64,000 bases of DNA. Source: Echinometra lucunter. Lineage: Eukaryota > Echinodermata > Echinoidea > Camarodonta > Echinometridae. Each line of letters opens with the position of its first letter. The stretch's first letter is position 1. This document shows positions 59,101-63,540 of the stretch, in pieces. Position numbers and translations under genes: made by a program. Under the pieces are notes generated by a model. That model saw only the letters and a list, made by a program, of their open reading frames with translations, had not been told where the DNA came from and ran no database searches. Location: NCBI GenBank assembly GCA_029962745.1, contig CM057154.1:32033134-32097133 (forward strand), written 5' to 3'.

Positions 59101-60623
59101 GGAAAGTGTTATATGTAACAATCCACACCGTTATCATTTAAATATCAGTTTTCTGTGATCTTTCCCAGCATGCACAACTCAGGTCATTTCTCGATGCTGG
59201 GTCTGGGAGATATCGTTATGCCAGGTCTACTGCTTTGCTTCGTCATGCGATACGACAACTATAAGAGGCAGCAGACCGATACAGTTACCCCCACCCCGAT
59301 CTTACCTCCCAACGGGATCACGCAAAAACTCACTTACTTTCACTGTTCCCTCATTGGCTACTTTGTTGGTGAGTATCAAAGTGATGTGATATCTCTAATG
59401 TTTCTCTTTGTATCTTAAAAGAATTTCAGGCAAAATTTGAATTTTGTAGAAGTTGAATAATCCACTTAAGTCGCTACATATTTAAAAATCCACTACAGAC
59501 CTTAGTATTGTAAACTGAACTACATACAGTGCATAAATATGAACTGCTGATTTAGCCAGTAATGTTATGTGCAACCTTTTTACTGTTTATTTCTATATCT
59601 CTTTGAGTAAATTCGCGGTAATATTACTAAACAATTATTTTGGAGACATGTCAAAAATAAGAAGGAAAAGTATGTTATTTTTATCAAATATTAACTGAAT
59701 ACTGAACCCAAGATAATGCGGTTGAAGCCCATGGAAAACACATACGGTATGAAAATCAATTTGGATAGAAGGGGCTAAACAGTTTAAGAAAATAAACAAG
59801 TTCTATTCATATGACATGAATATGATTTTAGTTTAATGATCTGACACACAGAAATTTGATGAAGTGTAATGAAAACAAACATTTTTATGAGTGCTTATAG
59901 CTAATGGTTGTAATTCTTTCCATTGCTACTCAGGACTTTTAACAGCAACGATATCATCGGAAGTTTACAAGAACGCTCAGCCTGCATTGTTATACCTTGT
60001 GCCATTCACGCTACTCCCGTTGCTCATAATGGCTTATCTTAAGGTAGGCTTTCATATCCTTCACATTATCTACACCTAGGGATACTGCAACTTAAGAACA
60101 TCCAATAGCCTCACCCTCTCCAAATTTTCTTCTCCTTCTCCTTCTTTTTATTGACTCTTTTCCTCAGTGCTTATTAAATGGTGGCCAGTCAGAAAACTTG
60201 ACACTTGGTGAAACCTCCATAACTGCTGCAAAGTGCAGTCATTACCATTTTTCAGTTTGTGTTGTCGTCATGTGGTTACTTGATGAAAACAACATGAAAG
60301 AAAGGAAAAGGGCAGTCAGATACAAAGTTTCAAGTGTAAAAGACTTGTACTTTTTGTTTCTGAAGCAAAATGATCTCCAGTTCATTTAAGTCAGCATGAA
60401 ATTGATCCATGGGTGCAGATACAGGGTCTTTTATTTTTCATTTCCTAGTTCAATTTTACATCAGATTAGAACATGCTCTTGTGAGTAGGCATAGACAATG
60501 TAAAATTCCCATCTCCCTGATTTAACAATCTTTTCCTCTTTCTCTTATGCTCAGGGTGATCTTCGGCGCATGTGGCATGAGCCATTTATCAAAAGCACAC
60601 AGAACAAGTACATGGAGGTATGA
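10215..60623 (+). CDS. SPPL3: SPPL3, signal peptide peptidase-like 3 (11 coding exons)
   Basis: GxGD aspartyl intramembrane protease of the presenilin/SPP superfamily. In animals SPPL3 sits in the Golgi and sheds type II membrane proteins, notably glycosyltransferases, so it tunes glycosylation (family knowledge). Joined exons: 10215-10246, 19224-19301, 26329-26432, 30162-30278, 42681-42759, 55164-55276, 56023-56201, 57719-57807, 59169-59368, 59934-60043, 60555-60623. They give 389 residues; human SPPL3 is about 384. Nine hydrophobic segments are apparent. Catalytic residues: Asp207 in LLIYDVFW and Asp278 in [11 protein letters not shown], 71 residues apart as in human (D200/D271). PAL is at 347-349. 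The luminal loop encoded by exon 3 is hydrophilic and Gln/Glu-rich, and is the least conserved part. The N-terminus [11 protein letters not shown] differs from the vertebrate one, but [16 protein letters not shown] follows at once. All splice sites are GT-AG, with no stop or frameshift. Confidence 0.95.
10800..10887 (+). mobile_element. Probable LINE 3' end fragment
   Basis: A T/A-rich stretch ends in AATAAAGTACC followed by TTGAATC TGAATC TG (to about 10887), the kind of short tandem tail seen at CR1/L2 3' ends. No coding part is left. Confidence 0.4.
11428..11592. repeat. (TTTTG)n pentanucleotide microsatellite
   Basis: About 160 bp of TTTTG/GTTTT units with a few TTGTG interruptions. It creates spurious Phe/Val/Leu/Cys frames on the + strand and a Lys/Asn/Gln/Thr frame (192 codons) on the - strand. 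Confidence 0.95.
12395..12805 (+). mobile_element. TTAA-flanked MITE family B, copy 1 (piggyBac-like)
   Basis: Perfect 18-bp termini: TTAACCCATTCGTGACAG at 12395-12412 and its exact reverse complement at 12788-12805. TTAA lies at both ends, followed by CCC, the typical piggyBac arrangement. 411 bp, non-coding. A sister copy is at 31980-32395. Confidence 0.9.
13185..13574. mobile_element. MITE with a perfect 8-bp target duplication (hAT-like)
   Basis: CTCTAACC is repeated exactly at 13177-13184 and 13575-13582. The element starts GGCTTTTGCTA and ends TAGCAAAAGC. The inverted similarity extends inward about 60 bp, including GGGTAAGTTT and AAGTTGCTGAAATTA in both arms. An 8-bp duplication is characteristic of hAT transposons. 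No transposase frame. Confidence 0.85.
15830..16325 (+). mobile_element. TTAA-flanked MITE family C, copy 1
   Basis: TTAA at 15830-15833 and 16322-16325. Termini TTAAAGGCATTGGCTAAC and TTAAAGGTATTGGCTAAC in inverted orientation, one mismatch. An inverted copy of near-equal length is at 51381-51875. The interior holds a GC-richer core with GTGCGCATGCG. The small minus-strand frame at 15973-16206 is repeat sequence. Confidence 0.88.
18383..18820. mobile_element. GGCCTGTTTCTTGAAAC-type MITE interrupted by another repeat
   Basis: The left end GGCCTGTTTCTTGAAAC (about 18389) and the right end GAGAAACAGGCCCCTG (to 18820) match the intact element at 39489-39637. Between about 18423 and 18720 lies a different repeat with GGCGTAGCTAGG at one end and CCTGGCTAC at the other in inverted order, plus G- and C-runs. 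Insertion boundaries were not resolved to the base. Confidence 0.6.
19224..19301 (+). CDS. SPPL3: SPPL3 exon 2 (residues 11-37, first membrane segment)
   Basis: Acceptor TTTACTACAG, donor GTAAGA. Encodes [16 protein letters not shown] and the rest of the first hydrophobic helix (about 21-36), nearly identical to the vertebrate protein. Confidence 0.95.
19527..20232. mobile_element. Inverted-terminus element rich in ATCGCGAT palindromes
   Basis: The left end AATAGGCGCGTTGACACA pairs with the right end (reverse complement AATAGGGGCGTTCACACACA). The interior repeats variants of AAATCGCGATT and ATTCACACACA on both strands. 706 bp. Open frames here (for example 19783-20157) have no domain and look like repeat artefacts. 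Class unknown. Confidence 0.7.
20740..20928 (+). mobile_element. Probable LINE 3' end with (TGAATATC)n tail
   Basis: An AT-rich 3' UTR-like stretch with AATAAATTT is followed by repeats of TGAATATC (about 20880-20928). The same layout as the tail of the LINE at 7.8 kb, with a different repeat unit. Confidence 0.5.
20968..21090 (-). mobile_element. Probable LINE 3' end with (AAAT)n tail, minus strand
   Basis: Read on the - strand, a block containing GGGCACCTTCGGACAGCAG and ACCCTGCCGTATAAAATAAA ends in an (AAAT/AATA)n run at 20968-21001. It resembles CR1-type 3' ends. Confidence 0.45.
21778..22149. mobile_element. Probable hAT-like MITE
   Basis: Left end CAGGGTTCTCACTAG, right end CTGGCGAGAACCATG, inverted with a few mismatches. 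The flanking 8-mers CATACATG and AGTACATG match at six positions, compatible with a decayed 8-bp duplication. Contains a C-run at 21815. Confidence 0.55.
22456..23140. repeat. Large AAT/ATA microsatellite followed by (GAA)n
   Basis: About 630 bp of (AAT)n with regular ATG and TTA interruptions, then about 50 bp of AAG/GAA from 23090. An interrupted block containing ATTAATAGTAATAATAAAT occurs twice, near 22590 and 22830, about 240 bp apart. Part of the array therefore arose by segmental duplication, not by slippage alone. Confidence 0.95.
23285..23510 (+). mobile_element. Probable LINE 3' end with AATAAATGA-rich tail
   Basis: ACAGGGCTCTCTTGCAAAGC and TTACCCTGTGTAAAG are followed by a degenerate (AATAAATGA)n run. 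This resembles CR1/L2-type 3' UTRs. Confidence 0.45.
24182..24445 (+). mobile_element. SINE-like small interspersed repeat
   Basis: Ends in a recurrent invertebrate motif: TGTAAAGCGCTTTATGGAG, then GAAGTGCTATATAAATCCAG and a TTATTA run. A related motif appears after the GAA tract at 23145-23200. The overlapping open frames at 23837-24331 (-) and 24096-24497 (+) have no known domain, so I treat them as non-coding. Confidence 0.4.
24907..26035. mobile_element. Foldback element with 218-bp inner arms
   Basis: The outer termini TACACTGAAAAAACTC (24907) and GAGTTTTTTGAGTGTA (to 26035) are inverted. Inside, 25240-25457 and 25465-25683 are near-identical reverse complements around a 7-nt loop. The arms contain GGATGACGAAGTTAAGGAG-type unique sequence. 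The left shoulder has short repeats of TTCACCAG/GTAAAGTTTAC. No open frame longer than 73 codons. Confidence 0.85.
26329..26432 (+). CDS. SPPL3: SPPL3 exon 3 (residues 37-72, hydrophilic loop)
   Basis: Acceptor TATCTTTCAG, donor GTAAAC. Encodes [16 protein letters not shown] and a Gly/Pro/Gln-rich stretch up to Asn71. SLNM anchors the match to the family. The remainder is the variable loop between the first two membrane helices. Confidence 0.92.
26630..27278. mobile_element. MITE family D, copy 1 (occupied by a nested insertion)
   Basis: Left arm TATAAATTTCTTAGATTAGA, right arm CTAAGAAATTTAGTGTATA, inverted. The right part (27135-27278) aligns with 54835-54976, for example AAGATTGATTTCTAAATCT. 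The second copy is continuous where this one is split at 26661/27133. Confidence 0.75.
26662..27132. mobile_element. MITE nested in family D, with TA duplication
   Basis: Inverted termini ATACCCCTTTCAAACAGA and (reverse complement) ATGCCTCTTTCAAACAGA. TA flanks both ends (26660-26661, 27133-27134), and the uninterrupted family D copy has a single TA there (…ATCTACATC…). Several internal copies of CTGTTTGAAAG. A TA target suggests a Tc1/mariner-type mobiliser (inference). Confidence 0.78.
29184..29674 (-). mobile_element. TTAA-flanked MITE family A, copy 3 (inverted)
   Basis: TTAA at 29184-29187 and 29671-29674. Opposite orientation to the other three copies. The internal stem has both CRE palindromes intact (TGACGTCA twice). 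Confidence 0.88.
30162..30278 (+). CDS. SPPL3: SPPL3 exon 4 (residues 72-111)
   Basis: Acceptor CTCTACACAG, donor GTAGGT. Encodes [16 protein letters not shown], then a very hydrophobic helix (about 82-98) and the start of the third. Strong match to the family ([14 protein letters not shown]). Confidence 0.96.
30527..30577. repeat. Short tandem of GCGCGCAAGATACACTT
   Basis: Three near-exact 17-bp units with CpG-rich palindromic GCGCGC cores in otherwise AT-rich DNA. Confidence 0.8.
31280..31608 (+). repeat. Tandem duplication, two copies of about 150 bp
   Basis: 31280-31428 and 31453-31608 are highly similar, for example ACAATTTATGGGTATGCTCA in both. A few substitutions and a six-base ATGTAC-type insertion separate them. 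A short unique linker lies between. No coding frame in common. Confidence 0.88.
31980..32395 (+). mobile_element. TTAA-flanked MITE family B, copy 2 (piggyBac-like)
   Basis: Termini TTAACCCATTTGTGACAG and CTGTCACGAATGGGTTAA, with one change from the sister copy at 12395 in the same orientation. TTAA at both ends. The minus-strand 93-codon frame here is repeat sequence. Confidence 0.9.
33490..33735. repeat. ATC/CAT trinucleotide microsatellite
   Basis: About 240 bp of (ATC)n with interruptions. It explains poly-Asp, poly-Met and poly-Ser frames on both strands. Confidence 0.95.
35040..35155 (+). mobile_element. Probable LINE 3' end with (TGAAC)n tail
   Basis: A T-rich 3' UTR-like stretch and AATAAAG are followed by five to six TGAAC units (about 35127-35155). 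Same layout as the LINE ends at 7.8 and 48.4 kb. Confidence 0.5.
35200..35602. mobile_element. MITE with A-run termini
   Basis: AAAATTGTTATGTTGCCCTC at the left is repeated inverted at the right (GAGGGCAACATAACAATTTT). About 400 bp. The interior is CpG-richer and has further GTCGTCAGTCG/CAGTCGGTCG similarity. Confidence 0.8.
36683..36838. mobile_element. MITE GGGGCCCGTAACACAAAG
   Basis: Left GGGGCCCGTAACACAAAGGT and right (reverse complement) GGGCCCCGTAACACAAAGAT. Inverted similarity continues through TTTGC(T/A)ATCAAT. 156 bp, non-coding. Confidence 0.82.
37156..37262 (+). repeat. G-rich homopurine tract
   Basis: GA-rich sequence runs into G-runs of 10-20 separated by single A or T bases (37192-37262). 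A weaker GA-rich tract lies at about 36900-37025, and a C-run at 37050. Potential quadruplex or triplex former by composition. Frames here are artefacts. Confidence 0.9.
38155..38282. mobile_element. MITE abutting a second MITE (left member)
   Basis: Left GGGGATCATTTCATGAAGTG and right (reverse complement) GGGGAGGGTTTCATGAAGTG. 128 bp. Its right end touches the next element at 38284. Confidence 0.78.
38284..38442. mobile_element. MITE abutting the previous one (right member), long termini
   Basis: Inverted termini of about 40 bp: GGGGTGTTTTATAAAGCTGT … GTTCGTAAGTTACGCACGAC, nearly perfect with the right arm (GTCGTGCGTAACTTACGAAC). 159 bp in all. Confidence 0.85.
39014..39142. mobile_element. 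Truncated GGCCTGTTTCT-type MITE
   Basis: The left end CAGAGGCCTGTTTCTCGAAAC and the interior match the family at 39489 and 18383 (including TAGAATTAGCATGCATTTCA shared with 18745-18765). The right terminus is missing. Confidence 0.6.
39489..39637. mobile_element. Intact GGCCTGTTTCTTGAAAC MITE
   Basis: CAGTGGCCTGTTTCTTGAAA at the left and (reverse complement) CAGGGGCCTGTTTCTTGAAA at the right. 149 bp, non-coding. Confidence 0.85.
39883..40763 (-). pseudogene. Possible remnant coding fragment with an inverted echo (uncertain)
   Basis: The 96-codon minus-strand frame 40473-40763 contains [17 protein letters not shown] then [15 protein letters not shown], which weakly recalls the leucine-rich BESS motif of MADF-BESS proteins. 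About 30 bp inside it (near 40520-40549) recur in the opposite orientation at 39883-39914, with one T-run difference. This may be a decayed gene or transposon ORF fragment, or chance. A perfect 10-bp-stem hairpin (CATAATCAAT) lies at 39961-39989. Confidence 0.2.
41479..41942. mobile_element. MITE with perfect 23-bp CAGGGCCGG termini
   Basis: CAGGGCCGGTATTCAATTCA (41479-41498, extending three more bases) is an exact reverse complement of the right end. The interior repeats TACTTAG/CTAAGTA motifs in both orientations. 464 bp. Flanking bases do not show a clear duplication. Confidence 0.88.
41943..42330. mobile_element. Second element abutting 41942 (hAT-like ends)
   Basis: Left ACAGAGACTCCAAC and right (reverse complement) CAGGGCAGAGATTCCAAC. 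The interior is rich in CTCCCGC motifs. The expected CAGGG at the left coincides with the end of the neighbouring element, so the exact boundary is unclear. Confidence 0.6.
42681..42759 (+). CDS. SPPL3: SPPL3 exon 5 (residues 111-137)
   Basis: Acceptor TCTTTGACAG, donor GTAAGT. Encodes [17 protein letters not shown] then RPCSSGT, completing the third membrane segment. Too short to stand out as an open frame. It is flanked by two introns of about 12.4 kb. Confidence 0.95.
43251..43516. mobile_element. MITE rich in TGACTC motifs
   Basis: TTTCTGCAGAGTCAAATTTG near the left end is mirrored near the right. Inverted similarity extends over most of the 266 bp, for example ATCAGCTGGGA/TCCCAGCTGAT. 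TGACTC/GAGTCA hexamers recur throughout. Confidence 0.85.
46857..47344 (+). mobile_element. TTAA-flanked MITE family A, copy 4
   Basis: TTAA at 46857-46860 and 47341-47344. Contains a perfect 19-bp stem: GGTACCCACTTTGACGTCA at 47129-47147, a 3-nt loop, and its exact complement at 47151-47169, with CRE palindromes TGACGTCA at 47140-47147 and 47151-47158. The best preserved copy of the family in the window. Confidence 0.9.
47795..47860 (-). mobile_element. Possible LINE 3' tail, minus strand
   Basis: On the - strand, GTGAATGTGAAAGTATGAAA leads into TTTGAAACTGAAACTGAAAT, resembling a short CR1-type tail. Confidence 0.3.
48285..48378 (+). mobile_element. Probable LINE 3' end with GAATT tail
   Basis: TTTTTACTTTTGAGATGGAC, then AAATGAACTGAATTGAATTGAA. 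Same tail unit as the larger LINE fragment ending at 7828. Confidence 0.5.
48487..48694. mobile_element. Degenerate inverted-repeat element
   Basis: CCTTTCGTGAATGACAGCCC at the left and (reverse complement) CCTTTCGTAAATGATTGGCC at the right. The similarity extends outward through TTACA. About 200 bp, non-coding. Confidence 0.65.
49746..50277. mobile_element. GC-rich inverted-terminus element 1
   Basis: The left CCTCATATCAGTAGA-AGGTGAT and right (reverse complement) CCCATCTCACTAGAGAGGTGAT are imperfect mirror images. TAATA occurs just outside both ends, a possible duplication. The interior is CpG-rich with repeated GCGATC/GTCGCC motifs, unlike the surrounding AT-rich intron. Open frames have no domain. 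Confidence 0.6.
50447..51374. mobile_element. GC-rich inverted-terminus element 2
   Basis: GTCACAACCGGCCGTGC at the left pairs with (reverse complement) GTCACAACCGACCGTGC at the right. The interior has many GTGCGT/ACGCAC-type motifs on both strands. About 930 bp. Frames at 50900-51347 lack a recognisable domain and are probably compositional. It ends just before the TTAA of family C copy 2. Confidence 0.7.
51381..51875 (-). mobile_element. TTAA-flanked MITE family C, copy 2 (inverted)
   Basis: TTAA at 51381-51384 and 51872-51875. Reverse complement of the copy at 15830 along its whole length, with scattered substitutions. Contains the palindromic GCGCATGCGC (about 51658-51667), an NRF-1-type site. 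Confidence 0.88.
53077..53120. repeat. (CT)n dinucleotide microsatellite
   Basis: An uninterrupted CT run. Confidence 0.95.
54796..54976. mobile_element. MITE family D, copy 2 (uninterrupted)
   Basis: Left ACACTCTAAATGTCTTCGAT and right (reverse complement) TACTCTAAATTTCTTTGA. Aligns to both flanks of the split copy at 26630-27278. Confidence 0.75.
55164..55276 (+). CDS. SPPL3: SPPL3 exon 6 (residues 137-175)
   Basis: Acceptor TTTTTGTACAG, donor GTAAGA. Encodes [17 protein letters not shown] and a fourth membrane helix, ending TGHWLLMD. Confidence 0.96.
56023..56201 (+). CDS. SPPL3: SPPL3 exon 7 (residues 175-234, first catalytic Asp)
   Basis: Acceptor ACCACCACAG, donor GTAAGT. Encodes the fifth and sixth membrane segments with [12 protein letters not shown]; Asp207 is the first catalytic aspartate. 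Followed by [14 protein letters not shown], the conserved loop after the catalytic helix. Confidence 0.98.
57719..57807 (+). CDS. SPPL3: SPPL3 exon 8 (residues 235-264)
   Basis: Acceptor TCACATGTAG, donor GTAAAC. Encodes a cytosolic loop ending in the conserved [10 protein letters not shown] just before the second catalytic segment. Confidence 0.95.
59169..59368 (+). CDS. SPPL3: SPPL3 exon 9 (residues 264-331, second catalytic Asp)
   Basis: Acceptor CTTTCCCAG, donor GTGAGT. Encodes [17 protein letters not shown]; Asp278 is the second catalytic aspartate in the GxGD motif. A Thr/Pro-rich loop (about 300-313) and [10 protein letters not shown] follow. Confidence 0.98.
59934..60043 (+). CDS. 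SPPL3: SPPL3 exon 10 (residues 331-367, PAL motif)
   Basis: Acceptor TTGCTACTCAG, donor GTAGGC. Encodes GLLTAT…[17 protein letters not shown]. The PAL motif at 347-349, near the active site in the family, opens the last membrane segment. Confidence 0.97.
60555..60623 (+). CDS. SPPL3: SPPL3 exon 11 (residues 368-389 and stop)
   Basis: Acceptor TTATGCTCAG. Encodes [11 protein letters not shown], then a short tail ending in MEV and TGA at 60621-60623. Vertebrate SPPL3 ends at almost the same place (GDLRRMW…LEV). Confidence 0.96.
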   Translation, partial: GDLRRMWHEPFIKSTQNKYMEV

Positions 60624-61170
60624 CAGGAGGCACGCAAGCTGCATGTCGTATGAGAAAGGTGTGATGGACTCAGACTGGAACAACAGTAACGATACGCAAA
60701 TTGGACAAAGAGTGTTTGTACAGTCTCCATAGCCATGGTTGCATTCTGTATAGAAGTGACTGTCTGGGACTGAGAACAAATGCTTGCTAGTGGTGTAGGA
60801 ATATTGAAAAGGACAAAGCATGGTGATTGGTGTACACGCATTCAGTGTTGTCGACTATGCCAAGTCTGATTAGGAATGCATCTTTGTATATTACAGGCAG
60901 CAGCAATCGGGCGATGTTATATCTACATAGTCTTAGTTTTTTGTTTACTGGTACAAGATCTGTTGCTTCGCTTCACCTCGCTTTGTCACAGAAAGTCAAC
61001 TTTGCAATTGCACATCAGGGAATGCCAAAGTCGGTTGCAAATGTTTGGATGTAGTTTTAGAGTTTTCTTGCCCAGAACTTTGGGAAAATGGTAGGGCAGA
61101 AAATGGTGTCAACTGCGTTGGATACGTCATATGAGATGGACTGTCAAATAAAGATGGTGGACATTAGAAA
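60624..61170 (+). other. SPPL3 3' UTR (extent inferred)
   Basis: Runs from the stop codon to just beyond the first AATAAA I could find. Small frames on both strands have no recognisable domains. A longer UTR using a later signal cannot be excluded. Confidence 0.5.
61147..61152 (+). promoter_or_regulatory. Candidate polyadenylation signal AATAAA
   Basis: Canonical hexamer 524 nt after the SPPL3 stop codon. Confidence 0.5.
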
Positions 61171-62645
61171 ACATTGCCAGCTGTCTATGATGGAACCTGG
61201 AAGGTGAAAGACGGGTATTCTGCAGAAATGATTGTTAGCTAACTGAAATAGTAATCGTCAAATGAACAAGTATGTGTTTGAAAAGGATCTAGGAAAGAAC
61301 AGTGAATGCTTGATAGCCTATGAGGTGGAACAAGGATCAAAGTGAAATGACTTCTGAGTGAGAGCAGCGCCTGATAAAGGTTCTTCTGACTACATAGCAT
61401 TTTATGCAAGACAAAGTACAGAGAAGTAGATTTCACTGCAGTGATGTCAACAGTAAGGATGGCAAGATGAGAACCTTCACCAAGCAGCTCCTGGTGCCCT
61501 CTGTTGCTACGAAAACATGCTTGGAACTCTTACGAGGGATGCTGTCTGTGTATTCAACGATCAGTCTCTATAGTCACAGAAGGGCTTAAATACAGCGCCT
61601 GGACACTGAGCATACATAACTCTAAAACATGAAGCTCTTGAATTTGTGCTTATGTATGAAATCATGTATGAACATTATTGGTGTAGCTTTGGTCAACACC
61701 TTCAGTGTAATTGATCATTGTGGCATTCTGTGTTTCAGATACAATATAGCAGTTATAGGTCTTCAGAATCACAAGTCCTATCCCCTCACTGAATATGATG
61801 AACCCATTCAAGACGTTTTGGTTTGAATGCATTTCTAGTGAATTTAAAATCAGAGTATTATCAGCCTGATTCATTGACAAGTTAACCTGCTGATGTTGAA
61901 TTATTCAGAATACTCTGGTTGCAACTCATTCAAAACGCAGTTTAACGCATTGAGTCTTATTAACATACATTTTTCATGGACTCCACTCTAACCATAGCTT
62001 AGTACTTATTGAATGAAACCATCTTTAGTGGTTGAGTCAATGTGATATGATTGATCATTTATTAAAGCTAAAAGGCAGTAGGGCAGTGATGTTTCTTCAT
62101 ATTGACAACACTTCTGGCTCTTAGTTAGCAGATATTGTATAATGGATGTTGAAATTCCAGGCCCCTGATTGGTCAAATCAACAGGCGTGAAATTCACTAC
62201 CAACTGCAGGACAGTACATCAAAAAATATTGATAGGGCATAGTTTTTACTTGCACAACAGATGCCTTAGGAGTTAGAGCTTAAGTGGATACACACAATGG
62301 GATAAGTTCACTACTCTTTCCTAGGTAGATTTCACTTGAAATCAGTGTAGTTTGACAGGCATATTTTATTGAAATATTCCCTTATGGGATCAGTATGCAG
62401 CATGCAGTATTTTAAGCAAATATCGACCGTTTTTGTTGTTGGGGGTCACATTTGAAACTACAGCTCATCGGTGATCTTGAGACTGCACCATGCCCTCAAC
62501 TTCGTCTTGGGGTACAATAGTTTCAAAATCACCTAGAGCTGTGGCTTTTACCAGTTTTTTGCCCTCAAAGCTGTCAGTATTTGTATACTACATGTATCTT
62601 CTTTCGCTATTCCAGTCTTTTCACGCTTTGTCAACTCTATTAGTG
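61171..62645. other. Downstream flank, no gene seen
   Basis: No coding signal recognised. At 62140-62240 a block with CCCCTGATTGGTCAAATCAA and GTGAAATTCACTA recurs from 19351-19450, so it is a dispersed repeat fragment. Confidence 0.5.
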
Positions 62646-62648
62646 ATT

Positions 62649-63540
62649 TTTATGCCTCTGCCCACAATAGGCATCATGTTTTCGTGTCGTCCGTTCCTCC
62701 GTCCGTCCTGTTTTCGTTCGTGCGATAACTTAAGAACCGTTTGACAGATCGACTTCAAACTTGGCTCGTGTATGCATATGGGACGGAAAATGATCTGATT
62801 AGATTTTGGAGTCTCAAGGTCAAAGGTAAAGGTCATATAGGTAATAATACACATAAAAATGGCTCGTTCTCACGATAACTAATGAACCATTTGACAGATT
62901 GGCTTCAAACTTGGCTCATGTATGCACATGGAAGGGACAATGATCTGATTAGATTTTGGGGTCACAAGGTCAAAGGTCAAAGGTCATAGAGGTCATTATG
63001 TACATAGAAATGGTTCTTTCTCGTGATAACTCCACAATCATTTGATGGATCAACTTCAAACTTGATTCATGTATGCATATGGAGGGACAATGATCTAATT
63101 AGATTTTGGGGTTTCAAGGTCAAAGTTCAAAGGTCATAGAGGTCATAATGTACATAGAAATGGTCCGTTCCCGCGATTAATCAACCATTTGACGGAGCAG
63201 CTTCATACTTGGCACATGTATGCATATGGGAGGGACAATGATGAGATTAGATTTTTGGGTCTCAAGGTTAAAGGTCAAAGGTCATAGAGGTCATTATATA
63301 CATGAAAATTTCTTGTTCTTGCGATAACTTAACAACTCTGTGATAGTTCATCTCCAAACTTTGCTCATGTATGCATATGGAAGTCTCATTATTGTCTCAT
63401 TAGATTTGGGGGTCACAAGGTCAAAGATGTCATTTTATGCATGAAAATGAAAAATCTACATAAATGTGCCATATATTTCCGATCTGGCAATTGCAGAGGC
63501 ATAAATTTCGACCGCGTGCGGTCGAGGATTCATCTAGTTT
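62649..63540 (+). repeat. Dispersed element made of about 150-bp tandem units, copy B (complete)
   Basis: Terminal inverted repeats TTTATGCCTCTGC (62649-62661) and GCAGAGGCATAAA (63493-63505), then a palindromic tail CGACCGCGTGCGGTCG (63509-63525). In between are five units (gataact cores near 62724, 62874, 63025, 63175 and 63323). Each unit has an AGGTCA cluster; the second reads AGGTCA at 62967, 62974, 62981 and 62990. Same orientation as copy A at the left edge. No coding frame. Confidence 0.88.

Larger units (their letters stand above)
55277..60554 (+). other. SPPL3 introns 6-10 (746, 1517, 1361, 565 and 511 bp)
   Basis: Introns 55277-56022, 56202-57718, 57808-59168, 59369-59933 and 60044-60554. 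In contrast to introns 1-5, no MITE or LINE fragment was recognised, only short homopolymers and a C/T-rich stretch near 55.28-55.34 kb. Spurious open frames at 55459-55778, 57844-58077 and elsewhere are intronic. Confidence 0.75.

Noticed and set aside
60522..60841. Minus-strand frames of 96 and 99 codons opposite the last SPPL3 exon
   Set aside because: Antisense shadow of exon 11 and the 3' UTR with no domain.
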